From: Intestinimonas sp. | GTDB taxonomy: Bacteria; Bacillota; Clostridia; Oscillospirales; Oscillospiraceae | Direction: 5' to 3' | Assembly: GCF_026169115.1 (NCBI RefSeq) | Contig: NZ_JAPFEA010000005.1 | Location: 1-59,906, forward strand | DNA: 59,906 nucleotides | Shown: piece by piece, positions 1-8,225 of the stretch | Layout: each line of letters opens with the position of its first letter | Numbering within the stretch: position 1 is the stretch's first letter | The notes under the pieces: generated by a model | What the model saw: the letters and a program-made list of their open reading frames with translations, nothing else | Told to the model about the DNA's origin: nothing | Database searches by the model: none | Made by a program: the position numbers and the translations under genes

Positions 1-83
1 CGAGCGGCCGGGCACAGGCTTTCTATCATGGTATATGGTTTCGTCTGGGGGAGCCGTCTTCCCGGCGGCTGCGGCCCGAGCGC

Positions 84-1325
84 TTACTGGTAAAGCGGAT
101 ACTTGGCACACATGCCGGCCACGGTCTCCCGGATGGCGTCGGCCTTGGCGTCGAAATCAGTGGCGGCCTGCCAGATGAGGGAGCCGATGACCTTCATCTC
201 CTCCACGCCGAAGCCGCGGGTGGTGACGGCGGGGGTGCCCACCCGGATGCCGCTGGTGACAAAGGGCTTCTCGGGGTCGTTGGGGATGGCGTTTTTGTTG
301 ACGGTGATGTGGACCTCGTCCAGCCGCTTTTCCAACTCCTTGCCGGTGATGTGGGCCTTTCGCAGGTCCACCAGCATCAGGTGGTTGTCGGTGCCGCCGG
401 AGACCAGGTCGAAGCCGGCTTCGGTGAGGGAGCCGGCCAGAGCGGCGGCATTTTCCACGATGCGGCCCTGGTAGTCCTTGAACTCGGGCTTGAGGGCCTC
501 GCCGAAGGCCACCGCCTTGGCGGCGATGATGTGGAGGAGGGGACCGCCCTGGGAGCCGGGGAAGATGGCGGAGTCGATCTTCTTGGCCAGCTCCTCCTTG
601 CAGAGGATCATGCCGCCCCGGGGACCCCGGAGGGTCTTGTGGGTGGTGGTGGTGACCACATCGGCATAGGGGACGGGAGAGGGGTGGAGCCCGGCGGCCA
701 CCAGTCCGGCAATGTGGGCCATATCCACGAAGAGATAGGCGCCCACCTCATGGGCGATGTCGGCGAAGGCTTTGAAGTCGATGATGCGGGGATAGGCGGA
801 GGCGCCGGCGATCATCATTTTGGGCCGATGCTGCCGGGCCAGGTCCCGGACCTGATCGTAGTCGATGTAGCCCTGGTCGTTGAGCCCGTAGGAGACCATG
901 TGGTAGTTCTTGCCGGAGAAGTTCACCGGCGAGCCGTGGGTGAGGTGCCCGCCGTTGCCCAGGTCCATGCCCAGCACGGTGTCGCCGTGGTCGCAAAGGG
1001 CCTGATAGACGGCGTAGTTGGCCTGGGCGCCGGAGTGGGGCTGGACGTTGGCGTGGTCGGCGCCGAAGAGCTTGCAGGCCCGGTCCCGGGCGATGTTCTC
1101 GGTGACGTCCACCTCCTGGCAGCCGCCGTAGTAACGCTTGCCGGGATAGCCCTCGGCGTATTTATTGGTGAGGACTGTGCCCATGGCTGCCAGTACCGCC
1201 TCGCTGACGATGTTCTCGGAGGCGATGAGCTCGATGTTCCGCCGCTGCCGGGCCAGCTCGGCCGCGATGGTGCCGCCTACCTCGGGATCGGAGACCGTGA
1301 GAAAGTCGATGATTTCTTGTACCAT
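84..1325 (-). CDS. glyA: Serine hydroxymethyltransferase
   Basis: PLP enzyme that interconverts serine and glycine and loads tetrahydrofolate with a one-carbon unit in the cytosol. The 413-residue product has the full family length. It shows the SHMT N-terminal block ([14 protein letters not shown]), the GKRYYGGC segment, and the PLP lysine motif [15 protein letters not shown] place the start at the ATG at 1325, because AGAGGTG lies about nine bases upstream; a TTG/ATG pair up to 1346 is in frame but has no ribosome binding site. It is transcribed alone, divergent from nth. The 83 bases downstream to the window edge hold no gene or clear terminator that I can see. Confidence 0.97.
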   Translation of the reverse strand: MVQEIIDFLTVSDPEVGGTIAAELARQRRNIELIASENIVSEAVLAAMGTVLTNKYAEGYPGKRYYGGCQEVDVTENIARDRACKLFGADHANVQPHSGAQANYAVYQALCDHGDTVLGMDLGNGGHLTHGSPVNFSGKNYHMVSYGLNDQGYIDYDQVRDLARQHRPKMMIAGASAYPRIIDFKAFADIAHEVGAYLFVDMAHIAGLVAAGLHPSPVPYADVVTTTTHKTLRGPRGGMILCKEELAKKIDSAIFPGSQGGPLLHIIAAKAVAFGEALKPEFKDYQGRIVENAAALAGSLTEAGFDLVSGGTDNHLMLVDLRKAHITGKELEKRLDEVHITVNKNAIPNDPEKPFVTSGIRVGTPAVTTRGFGVEEMKVIGSLIWQAATDFDAKADAIRETVAGMCAKYPLYQ

Positions 1326-1376
1326 TGCCGTAACACCTCTCATCAAGGATGTAATGTGTCAAAGTGACATGTAAGC

Positions 1377-1405
1377 ATTATAGCGCAACTGCCGTAGAAA
1401 TACAA
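1377..1405 (-). promoter_or_regulatory. Sigma-A type promoter of glyA
   Basis: Reading the minus strand, the -35 box TTGTAT (1400-1405) and the -10 box TATAAT (1377-1382) are 17 bases apart. A perfect inverted repeat, TGTCA-AAG-TGACA at 1357-1369, lies just downstream of the expected transcription start and could be an operator. The promoter assignment is by consensus match; the operator role is inference. Confidence 0.7.
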
Positions 1406-1448
1406 CTGTCATTCTTGGAAAAACACGGTCGCATCTTGTCCTCATTTA

Positions 1449-1457
1449 TGGTATGAT
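1449..1457 (+). promoter_or_regulatory. Extended -10 promoter of nth
   Basis: TGG followed directly by TATGAT (1452-1457) is an extended -10 element about 55 bases before the nth start. No good -35 box is seen at the usual distance, which is common for extended -10 promoters. Confidence 0.5.
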
Positions 1458-1511
1458 AACGGGGAACGGCGGCAGACCGCCGACAGTACGGCATGGAAAG
1501 GAATGGCCGAC

Positions 1512-2156
1512 ATGACAAAGAAAGAACGGGCCGGAGCCATCGTGGAGGAACTCAAGGCCCTCTATCCGGAGGGGATCTGTTCCCTCAACTACCCCAAGCC
1601 CTATGAGCTGCTGTTTTCCGTCCGCCTGGCGGCCCAGTGTACCGACGAGCGGGTGAATATGGTGACGCCGGCCCTCTTTGCCCGGTTCCCCACCCTGGAG
1701 GCCCTGGCCCAGGCCGACGTCTCCGAGGTGGAGACCTACATCCACTCCACCGGCTTTTTCCGGGCCAAGGCCAGGGACATCGTGGCCGCTTCCCAGATGA
1801 TGCTGGAGTGCTTTGGCGGACAGGTGCCGGACAATATGGAGGATCTGCTGAAGCTCCCGGGCGTGGGCCGGAAGACGGCCAATCTGATCCTGGGGGACGT
1901 CTACCACACTCCGGGCGTGGTGGTGGCTGACACCCACTGCATCCGCATTTCGGGCAAGCTGGGCCTCACCGACGGCACCAAGGACCCGGCCAAGGTGGAG
2001 ACCCAGCTGCGGAAGATCCTGCCGCCGGAGGAGTCCAACGACTTCTGTCACCGGCTGGTGCTCCACGGCCGGGCGGTGTGCACCGCCCGGAAGCCCGACT
2101 GCCAGAACTGCACCCTGCGGCCCTGGTGCGCCTTTTTCCAGAAGAACGCGCAGTGA
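1512..2156 (+). CDS. nth: Endonuclease III (DNA glycosylase/AP lyase)
   Basis: Base-excision repair enzyme that removes oxidised pyrimidines and cuts abasic sites. The helix-hairpin-helix motif LPGVGRKTAN holds catalytic Lys121, and VADTHCIR holds Asp140. The C-terminal [4Fe-4S] cluster cysteines are C190, C197, C200 and C206 with the usual 6-2-5 spacing. Length is 214 residues, normal for the family. The ribosome binding site GGAAAGGA (1495-1502) directly abuts an in-frame ATG at 1503, so the second ATG at 1512, nine bases away, is the likelier start. Confidence 0.96.
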   Translation: MTKKERAGAIVEELKALYPEGICSLNYPKPYELLFSVRLAAQCTDERVNMVTPALFARFPTLEALAQADVSEVETYIHSTGFFRAKARDIVAASQMMLECFGGQVPDNMEDLLKLPGVGRKTANLILGDVYHTPGVVVADTHCIRISGKLGLTDGTKDPAKVETQLRKILPPEESNDFCHRLVLHGRAVCTARKPDCQNCTLRPWCAFFQKNAQ

Positions 2157-2188
2157 AATGGAGCTGAGGCAGAGCCCGTAGAAATGCT

Positions 2189-2219
2189 AAGTCCCCGCAG
2201 CCAATGGCCGCGGGGACTT
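2189..2219. terminator. Bidirectional terminator between nth and the MATE gene
   Basis: The arms AAGTCCCCGC and GCGGGGACTT form a perfect 10-bp stem. The loop holds a further short palindrome, GCCAATGGC. The hairpin lies between the convergent stop codons of nth and the exporter gene, so it probably serves both strands, although the flanking T-tracts are short. Confidence 0.7.
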
Positions 2220-2229
2220 GGCTTGTGCT

Positions 2230-3546
2230 TTATAATTGCGAGACTCTGCGCAGGCCCTGGCGGTATCGCAGGGCGCAGAAGGCGGTGAGACACAGGCACA
2301 GCAGCTCGGAGCAGAGGGTGGAAAGCCAGATGCCGGTGTCACCGAAGAGGGTGGAGAGGACCAGCAGAGAGCCGGCCATCAGCACCAGACTCCTGCCGAA
2401 GGAGATGGACAGGGCAAAGGCGGGGCGCTCCACGGCGGTGAAGAAGGCGGCGGTCACCACATTGAGTCCGAGGGGGAGGAAGGAGAAGGCGTACAGCCCC
2501 AGGGCGGAGATGGAGTAGTCGAACATGGGGCTCTCATGGTCCAGGAAGAAGCCCACGATGAGGTTGTCCCCCACCTCTACCAGGAGGAAGAAGAGCACAG
2601 AGAGGGTGAGGGCCAGGGTGACGCCATACCGGAGGAGGCGGTGGCAGACAGGGCGCTCCCCGGCCCCCAGGTGGAAGCTCACCAGGGGCTGGATGCCTTG
2701 GCCGATGCCGGTCATGGTCATGAGGACCAGGGTGTTGACATAGCTGATGATGGTGTAGGGGGTGAGTCCGTTCTCCCCGATGACCCGGAGGATGATGTGG
2801 TTGAACAAGAAGATGACCAGGCCGTTGGAGAGCTCGTTGAGCCCTTCGGAGAGACCCAGGGGGAGGATGCGCCGATAGGCGGACAGCTCCCATCGGAAGG
2901 GCTGGAACCGCAGCCGCTGCCGGTGGGTGAAGAAATACCCGGAAAAGACCGCCGTGGAGGTCACCTGGGCAAGGCCGGTGGCAAAGGCGGCGCCCCACAC
3001 CCCCCAGTGGAAGACCAGGACAAAGACGGCGTCCAGCACCACGTTCATGAGGGCGCAGGAGATGACGCCCACGGTGCTGATGTGGGGGGCGCCGTTGGCC
3101 TTCACCTGTACCTCCAGATTGTAGGAGACGGTGAAAAAGACGGCAAAGACGGCGATGGTGCCCACATATTCCTTCACATAGACCAGGGTGTCCGGAGTGG
3201 CACCCAGGAAGCGGGCCACGGCGTCCAGGTTGAGGAGGACCAACAGGGTCAGCAGGAGACTGGCCGCCCCCGTCACCACCAGATTCTGATTGAAGTAGCC
3301 CCTGGCCCGCTCCAGATCCCCCTGCCCCAGGGCGATGGAGATGATGGTGGAGGTACCGGTGGCCAGCAGGATGCCCAGCATGAAGATGAAGGACGTGAAG
3401 GGCATGGAGAGATTCACTGCACGCAGGGCGATCTCGCCCACCCCGCGGGAGACGAAGACCCCGTCCACCATCGTGTAGAGGGAAAAGATCCACATGGAGA
3501 TGATGGAGGGGACGACGAACTTGAAAAACCGCTTCATTAGGTCCAT
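2230..3546 (-). CDS. MATE family multidrug/metabolite exporter
   Basis: Integral membrane cation-coupled antiporter of the MATE family. The 438 residues begin MDLMKRFFKFVVPSIISM and contain about twelve hydrophobic spans; typical segments such as MFGILLATGTSTIISIALGQGD-like and LGLSEGLNELSNGLVIF patterns match the family. The ATG at 3546 has GGAGG about ten bases upstream; MKRFF at 3537 is a possible alternative. The open frame runs on upstream to 4383, but that part is only antisense to the merR gene. The gene is divergent from a MerR regulator whose binding site sits in its promoter, so it is probably induced by the regulator's ligand. The substrate cannot be told from sequence. Confidence 0.92.
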   Translation of the reverse strand: MDLMKRFFKFVVPSIISMWIFSLYTMVDGVFVSRGVGEIALRAVNLSMPFTSFIFMLGILLATGTSTIISIALGQGDLERARGYFNQNLVVTGAASLLLTLLVLLNLDAVARFLGATPDTLVYVKEYVGTIAVFAVFFTVSYNLEVQVKANGAPHISTVGVISCALMNVVLDAVFVLVFHWGVWGAAFATGLAQVTSTAVFSGYFFTHRQRLRFQPFRWELSAYRRILPLGLSEGLNELSNGLVIFLFNHIILRVIGENGLTPYTIISYVNTLVLMTMTGIGQGIQPLVSFHLGAGERPVCHRLLRYGVTLALTLSVLFFLLVEVGDNLIVGFFLDHESPMFDYSISALGLYAFSFLPLGLNVVTAAFFTAVERPAFALSISFGRSLVLMAGSLLVLSTLFGDTGIWLSTLCSELLCLCLTAFCALRYRQGLRRVSQL

Positions 3547-3587
3547 AATACGATGACCTCCCAGATTTGATCGGCGTCTGCAAGTAT

Positions 3588-3618
3588 AGGATAAACCCTC
3601 GGACCGTACGAAGGTCAA
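3588..3618 (-). promoter_or_regulatory. MerR-type promoter and operator of the MATE exporter
   Basis: On the minus strand, -35 TTGACC (3613-3618) and -10 TATCCT (3588-3593) are separated by 19 bases rather than 17. This over-long spacer is the hallmark of promoters that MerR-family proteins activate by DNA distortion. Inside it is a dyad, ACCCTCG-N7-CGAAGGT (3595-3615, six of seven pairs). The divergent neighbour encodes a MerR protein. The elements are seen directly; activation is established for the family and inferred here. Confidence 0.8.
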
Positions 3619-3636
3619 GGGCCAGGAGGAAAAAAG

Positions 3637-4443
3637 ATGAAAGACCTTTATCAGATCCACGAGCTGGCCAAGCTCTTTGGGCTCCACCCGGACACCCTGC
3701 GCTATTATGAGGAAAAGGGGCTTTTGCACCCGGAGCGGCAGGAGAACGGGTACCGGGTCTACCACATCCGGGACATCTGCACCCTGAACATCGTACGGGC
3801 CCAGCGGGAGCTGGGGGTGCCGGTGGAGGACATCCGGGCCTACCTGGACCGGCGGAGCGTGGCAGAGACCCTGGCCTTTCTGGAGCGGCAGGAGGGACTG
3901 CTGGAGCGAAAGATCGCAGAGCTGACGGAAATGCAGGGGGAGAGCCGGGACCGCCGGGACCGTCTGCTCCGCTTCCGGGACGTAGAGACCGGCGTGGTGA
4001 CCTGCCGCACCATGCCGGAGCGGCCCTGTGTCATCCTCCAGGAGGATGTGATCCTGGAAAAGGAGATCGACTTCCTCCTCAAAAAGCTGGAAAAACGCCA
4101 CAGCAATACCATCCGGATCATGGGCAAACAGACCATGGGGGCCCTCCTGGACCGGAAGGCCATGTGCCCGGGGGATTACAAGCATTTCGCCTTCGTCTTT
4201 TTCCTCACCGGACCGGACCAGGAGTGGGATGCGGTACTGCCGGCGGGAGAGTACGCCAGTCTTTTTTACCGCGGCTCCTATGAGCGGCTGGAGGAACACT
4301 GTGAGACGCTGTTCCGGGGGGCGGAGGAGCTGGACCTTGCCGTGGACGGAGCGCCCCTGGAGCTCTATCGCATCGACGCCCACGACACCGACCTGGAGGA
4401 GGAATATCTCACCGAGCTCCAGGTGAAGGTAAAGCGGGTGTAA
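3637..4443 (+). CDS. MerR family transcriptional regulator with ligand-binding C-terminal domain
   Basis: Likely ligand-sensing activator of the divergent MATE exporter. Residues 1-70 form the winged helix DNA-binding domain (IHELAKLFGLHPDTLRYYEEKGLL, with the wing GYRVYHIRDI). A coiled-coil dimerisation helix follows at about 75-118, rich in Glu and Arg. The remaining 150 residues resemble the effector domains of BmrR/BltR-like multidrug sensors (ending with ELYRIDAHDTDLEEEYLTE). The length of 268 fits that subgroup. It starts from ATG after AGGAGGAAAAAAG. The ligand is unknown. Confidence 0.9.
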   Translation: MKDLYQIHELAKLFGLHPDTLRYYEEKGLLHPERQENGYRVYHIRDICTLNIVRAQRELGVPVEDIRAYLDRRSVAETLAFLERQEGLLERKIAELTEMQGESRDRRDRLLRFRDVETGVVTCRTMPERPCVILQEDVILEKEIDFLLKKLEKRHSNTIRIMGKQTMGALLDRKAMCPGDYKHFAFVFFLTGPDQEWDAVLPAGEYASLFYRGSYERLEEHCETLFRGAEELDLAVDGAPLELYRIDAHDTDLEEEYLTELQVKVKRV

Positions 4444-4485
4444 ATCAGCAGCGCCTCCGGCAAAAGCCGGAGGCGCTGCTGATTT
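4442..4485. terminator. Bidirectional terminator between merR and the permease
   Basis: A perfect 20-bp stem, AAATCAGCAGCGCCTCCGGC paired with its complement around an AAAA loop (4462-4465). A-rich and T-rich flanks on the two sides make it a good intrinsic terminator in both directions. It overlaps the stop codon region of both convergent genes. Confidence 0.9.
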
Positions 4486-5903
4486 TACATTTCATTCAGA
4501 AGTCCGCCGAACATCCGCCGGCGGCGGTCAGCATCGGTAACGGAGCGGTCCCGGGTGCGGTAAAGGAGGACGCCCGCCGCCGCCAGCACGCCGGAGAGCA
4601 GGTAGTCCAGCCCGCCCATGCCGCCGGGGGAGAAGGGGAGGATGAGATTGAGGGTCAGAAAGAGGGAGGCGATGATCCCAAGAACTGCCGTCACCCTGCC
4701 GCCGGGCATGGAGACGGGCCGCCGGAGCTCCGGATGGGTCCGGCGCAGCCGCAGTACAGAGAAGAGGGTGGTCACCCACATGACGATGGTGGCCAGAGAG
4801 GCGGTGTTGATGAGGGGGAGGAAGAAGAGCTTCCCCAGGAAGGGGGCGAGGAGGACCAGGGCCGCCGAGGCCCAGATGCAGCGGGTGGGGGTGCCGTATT
4901 TGGGGTGGAGACGGCAGAACCACCGGCTCATCAGGTCGGAGCCGGCCAGGCCGTAGAGCATCCGGGCGGCGGAGTAGAGGGTGGAGTTCATGACGCCCAC
5001 GGCCCCCACGAAGGCGGTGAGCAGCAGCAGGACCCGCACCACCGGGGCCCCGGTGATGTCCACCAGAATGTCCGCAAAGGGGGCGGTGGAGGTCACGGCC
5101 TCCCGCCAGGGCATGTTGCCGGCCACGGCGGTGGAGACCAGGCACAAAAGGCCCGTGACCAGCACCAGGCAGACCACAAGGGCCAGCCCCGCCTTCCGGG
5201 CGGCCTTGCCCTCGGCGTCGGAGGCCGCCTTGGCCACCGTCTCCCATCCGGCCACCGAGAAGACCAACAGGGAGAGGAGGGACATGGAGCCGGTAAAGTC
5301 GAAGTCCAGACCGCCGCCGGAGGCGTAGACGGCTGGGTCAAAGTGGGCAAAGGCGGCGATGAGTCCCGCCAGACACATGAAGAGCAGGACCACCGTGGCG
5401 ATCTTGGCCAGGGCGGCGCACACGTTGGCGCCCCGGTACTGGATGTAGAGAATGACAGCGGCCAGGAGGAACTGGATGAGGACGTTGGGCAGGGTGACGG
5501 CATAGCCCCCGGCGGTATAGAGAAGTCCGGTCTGGCCCAGGACGGGGAAGAGCTCATCCAGCAGAGACACGGCGGCCAGGTCCACCCAGCAGAAGACGAT
5601 GGTGTTCATCATGACCCCGGCCCAGCCCACCAGAAAGCCGCCCCGGCAGCCGAAGGCGGCGGTGGCGTAGACCACCTCTCCGCCGGGAAGGGGGAGCATG
5701 GGGATGGCCTCCATATAGGCAAAGGCGAAGGGGAATTCCACCGCCATGCACAGCAGAAAAGCCACCGCCAGATTGAGGGGTCCCCGTGCGGTCTCCAGCC
5801 AGGTGCCGGTGAGGAGGAGCCAGGAGGTGCCCAACATGCACCCCACCCCCATGGCCACCAGTCCGAAAAAGCTGATAGAGCCTTGCTTGGCGCTGTTGTT
5901 CAC
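4485..5903 (-). CDS. APC family amino acid/polyamine permease
   Basis: Membrane transporter of the amino acid-polyamine-organocation superfamily, 472 residues with about twelve hydrophobic spans. The N-terminal block ISFFGLVAMGVGCMLGTSWLL and the middle segment SVAGWETVAKAASDAEGKAARKAG are typical of this fold. The GTG start at 5903 follows AGAAAGGAG. It lies 15 bases downstream of the GH13 fusion gene on the same strand, so the two are probably co-transcribed. Nothing in the sequence tells which substrate it carries. Confidence 0.9.
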   Translation of the reverse strand: MNNSAKQGSISFFGLVAMGVGCMLGTSWLLLTGTWLETARGPLNLAVAFLLCMAVEFPFAFAYMEAIPMLPLPGGEVVYATAAFGCRGGFLVGWAGVMMNTIVFCWVDLAAVSLLDELFPVLGQTGLLYTAGGYAVTLPNVLIQFLLAAVILYIQYRGANVCAALAKIATVVLLFMCLAGLIAAFAHFDPAVYASGGGLDFDFTGSMSLLSLLVFSVAGWETVAKAASDAEGKAARKAGLALVVCLVLVTGLLCLVSTAVAGNMPWREAVTSTAPFADILVDITGAPVVRVLLLLTAFVGAVGVMNSTLYSAARMLYGLAGSDLMSRWFCRLHPKYGTPTRCIWASAALVLLAPFLGKLFFLPLINTASLATIVMWVTTLFSVLRLRRTHPELRRPVSMPGGRVTAVLGIIASLFLTLNLILPFSPGGMGGLDYLLSGVLAAAGVLLYRTRDRSVTDADRRRRMFGGLLNEM

Positions 5904-5918
5904 GGCGGTTCTCCTTTC

Positions 5919-8042
5919 TCAGCGGCGCTTTTTGGGGAAGTAGGCGGATACCATGGCGGCGGTCTCCTCCAGCCACTGCTTCCGCTGGTCCGGGGTGCTC
6001 CCGGCCACCGGGCGGAAGAGACAGCGGTCAAAGGCGGGTAGGGCCAGCAGTCCGAAGACGCAGTCCTGCCAGATGCGCTGGAGGGGGTCGCCGAAGACGG
6101 CGTCCTCCACCGGCGCCGGGGTGTTGGAGGTGTTGAAGACCAGAGCGGCCCTGGCCTTCAGCAGGGGAGCGGGGGCTGCGCCGTCCACAGGCAGGGAATA
6201 GGCTTCGCCCTCCCGCAGCACCCGGTCCAGCCAGCCGGTGAGGATGGCGGGGGGCTGCCCCCACCAGTTGGGGTGGACCACTACAATGCCATCCGCCTGC
6301 TTCAGCTCCTCCTGGTACTGGAGGACCAGAGGGTCGGCGGATGGGCCGCCCGCAGCCTCGTCGGCTGTCATCACCGGGTCAAAGCCCTCGGCGCACAGGT
6401 TGTGGAGCCACACGCCGTAGCCGTTGGCCCGGAGGGCGTCGGCGGCGGACTGGGCCAGGGCGGCATTCAGGCTGTCCCCGCTGGGGTGGGCCAACAGGAG
6501 GAGCACCTGTCCGGCGTCCGTCCCGGGCTCCGGCTGTTCTGCCTTCGGAGCCGGCTGAGACTCGGGGCGCTCAGTCCGGGGCTCAGGGACGGGGTCCGGC
6601 GTGACCTCCGGGATAGGGGTGGCAGAGGGCTCAGGCTCGGCCTGCGCCTTCACGGGGGCGGTCACAGCCTGGGGCTCCTCCGCCTGCCAGGTGAAGCGGT
6701 CCAGGGCTCCCACCAGGATCTTGGCCGAACAGGGGGGCATGACCAGCCAGGTCCGGCCACCGTCATTGCGGAAGAGCGCGTCGCCGCCCAGCACGTCCTG
6801 GAGCACCGGCTCATTGTGGGGGAACTCCAGGGGGGCCTCCTGATGGGAGAGGTTGAAGAGAACATAGATCCGCTGCTCCGGGGTGGCGCGGCGGAAGACC
6901 AGCTGCTCATTTTTGATGACCACGTTCTCATAGTCCCCCACGGCCAGAGCGGGGAAGGCCCGGCGGATGCGGGAGAGGGCGGAGAGGTGGCGGCACAGGC
7001 CCTGGTCCCGCCGTTCCATGTCGGCGAGGTCCAGGGAGGGCCGCAGCGCCACGTCGGAGTGGGGGGTGCGCTTTCCCTCCACGGCCCACTCGCCGCCGTA
7101 GTAGATGGAGGGCACGCCGGGCATGGTATAGAGAAGGGTGTAGACGTTCTCCAGCAGCGCGGGGTCGGTGAGGGTGCTGGAGAGCCGGTCCACGTCATGG
7201 TTTTCGGTGAAGTTGTAGAGCCGCAGCCCCCGGTAGATGCCGCCGGGGCCGAACTGACGCCCCAGAGAGTGGGCGATCTCAAAGTAGTTCTTGGTATTGT
7301 GGGCCGACCAGTTGCCCTTCCAGCACTCGTAGTTGGTCACCGAGTCCAGCATTTCCGGGTTGGCCCAGCGGGCGTAATCCCCGTGGATGATCTCGCCCAT
7401 GAGCCAGAATTCCGGGTCACGGGACTTGGTGTAGTGCTTGAGGGCCCGGAAGAAGTCGAAGTCTACGCAGTCGGCGGCGTCCAGCCGGAGCCCGTCGATG
7501 TGGAAGCGGTCCATCCACATGCCTACGGCCCCCAGCAGGTGGTCCCGGACCTCGGGGTTTTTCAGGTTGAGCTTGACCAGCTCGTAGTGGCCGCCCCAGG
7601 ACTCATACCAGAAGGGGTCCCCCATGGGGGAGCCGCCGCCGAAGTTGAGGTTCTGGAACCAGCCGCAGTAGGGGGAGGCTTGCCCCTTTTCCCGCACGTC
7701 CCGGAAGGCCCAGAACTCCCGGCCCACATGGTTGAAGACGCCGTCCAGCACCACACGGATGCCGTTTTCGTGGAGGGTATCACAGAGTGCGGCGAAGGAG
7801 TCCACGTCCCCCAGGCGGCAGTCGATCTGGTAGTAGTCGGTGGTGTCGTAGCCGTGCTTCACCGACTGGCAGACCGGCCCCAGATAGAGGGCGTTCACCC
7901 CCAATTCTTTGAGGTGGGGGACCCAGTCCCTCAGCTTGTCCAGGCTGTGGACGGGGGCTCCGCCGGGGTTGTATTCCGGGCAGCCGCAGAAGCCCAGGGG
8001 ATAGATATGATAAAAGACGGCGCTGTTGATCCAGTGGTCCAT
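5919..8042 (-). CDS. GH13 alpha-amylase family enzyme fused to a flavodoxin-like NAD(P)H:quinone reductase domain
   Basis: An unusual two-domain, 707-residue protein. Residues 1-450 are a glycoside hydrolase family 13 enzyme (neopullulanase/alpha-glucosidase type) with all four conserved regions: DGVFNH (100-105), GLRLDAA with nucleophile Asp188, LMGE with acid/base Glu217, and TENHD with Asp283. A Pro/Glu/Ala-rich linker spans about 455-510. Residues 511-707 look like the Flavodoxin_2 fold of KefF/NQO-type reductases (LLLAHPSGDSLNAALAQ, then VVVHPNWWGQPPAILTGWLDRV, then ALVFNTSNTP). No signal peptide is seen, so it acts in the cytosol. I chose ATG 8042, with AGGAG about ten bases upstream; the frame is open up to 8102. 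No frame break occurs at the junction. Confidence 0.9.
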   Translation of the reverse strand: MDHWINSAVFYHIYPLGFCGCPEYNPGGAPVHSLDKLRDWVPHLKELGVNALYLGPVCQSVKHGYDTTDYYQIDCRLGDVDSFAALCDTLHENGIRVVLDGVFNHVGREFWAFRDVREKGQASPYCGWFQNLNFGGGSPMGDPFWYESWGGHYELVKLNLKNPEVRDHLLGAVGMWMDRFHIDGLRLDAADCVDFDFFRALKHYTKSRDPEFWLMGEIIHGDYARWANPEMLDSVTNYECWKGNWSAHNTKNYFEIAHSLGRQFGPGGIYRGLRLYNFTENHDVDRLSSTLTDPALLENVYTLLYTMPGVPSIYYGGEWAVEGKRTPHSDVALRPSLDLADMERRDQGLCRHLSALSRIRRAFPALAVGDYENVVIKNEQLVFRRATPEQRIYVLFNLSHQEAPLEFPHNEPVLQDVLGGDALFRNDGGRTWLVMPPCSAKILVGALDRFTWQAEEPQAVTAPVKAQAEPEPSATPIPEVTPDPVPEPRTERPESQPAPKAEQPEPGTDAGQVLLLLAHPSGDSLNAALAQSAADALRANGYGVWLHNLCAEGFDPVMTADEAAGGPSADPLVLQYQEELKQADGIVVVHPNWWGQPPAILTGWLDRVLREGEAYSLPVDGAAPAPLLKARAALVFNTSNTPAPVEDAVFGDPLQRIWQDCVFGLLALPAFDRCLFRPVAGSTPDQRKQWLEETAAMVSAYFPKKRR

Positions 8043-8104
8043 ATGTGGTTCGCTCCTATCTCTGCCCATAGCGGGCTGTATGGGCCGGCATGGCCGGCGC
8101 ATCC

Positions 8105-8113
8105 ATTATACCA
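8105..8113 (-). promoter_or_regulatory. Extended -10 promoter of the GH13-permease operon
   Basis: On the minus strand TGG is followed by a perfect TATAAT (8105-8110), about 65 bases before the start codon. The -35 region is poor. Confidence 0.55.
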
Positions 8114-8181
8114 CGGCTGTACCGGTTTGGCGAGAGGACAGTTCGGTGCACGCGGGCAAAAGGGGGCGCCCTTGACGGATA

Positions 8182-8190
8182 TGGTATAAT
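8182..8190 (+). promoter_or_regulatory. Extended -10 promoter of the XRE regulator gene
   Basis: TGG plus TATAAT (8185-8190) lies 36 bases upstream of the ATG. A TTGACG eleven to twelve bases before it is too close to be its -35 box. Confidence 0.55.
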
Positions 8191-8225
8191 CATAGCATCG
8201 AAAAGCACACCAAGGAGGTCATTTT

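Noticed and set aside
2236..3540. Long open frame of 434 codons on the plus strand, rich in Gly, Glu, Gln and His
   Set aside because: It is antisense to the MATE gene; the composition is the usual artefact of reading a high-GC gene backward, with no recognisable domain or ribosome binding site.
3547..4383. N-terminal extension of the MATE frame by 279 codons
   Set aside because: That part is antisense to merR and lies upstream of a good promoter and ribosome binding site.
4734..6041. Long open frame of 435 codons on the plus strand
   Set aside because: It lies over the permease gene in antisense, is dominated by Gly/Gln/His/Glu repeats and matches no fold.
8173..8190. TTGACG close to TATAAT as a full promoter
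   Set aside because: Only about seven bases separate them; the TATAAT is better read as an extended -10 element.
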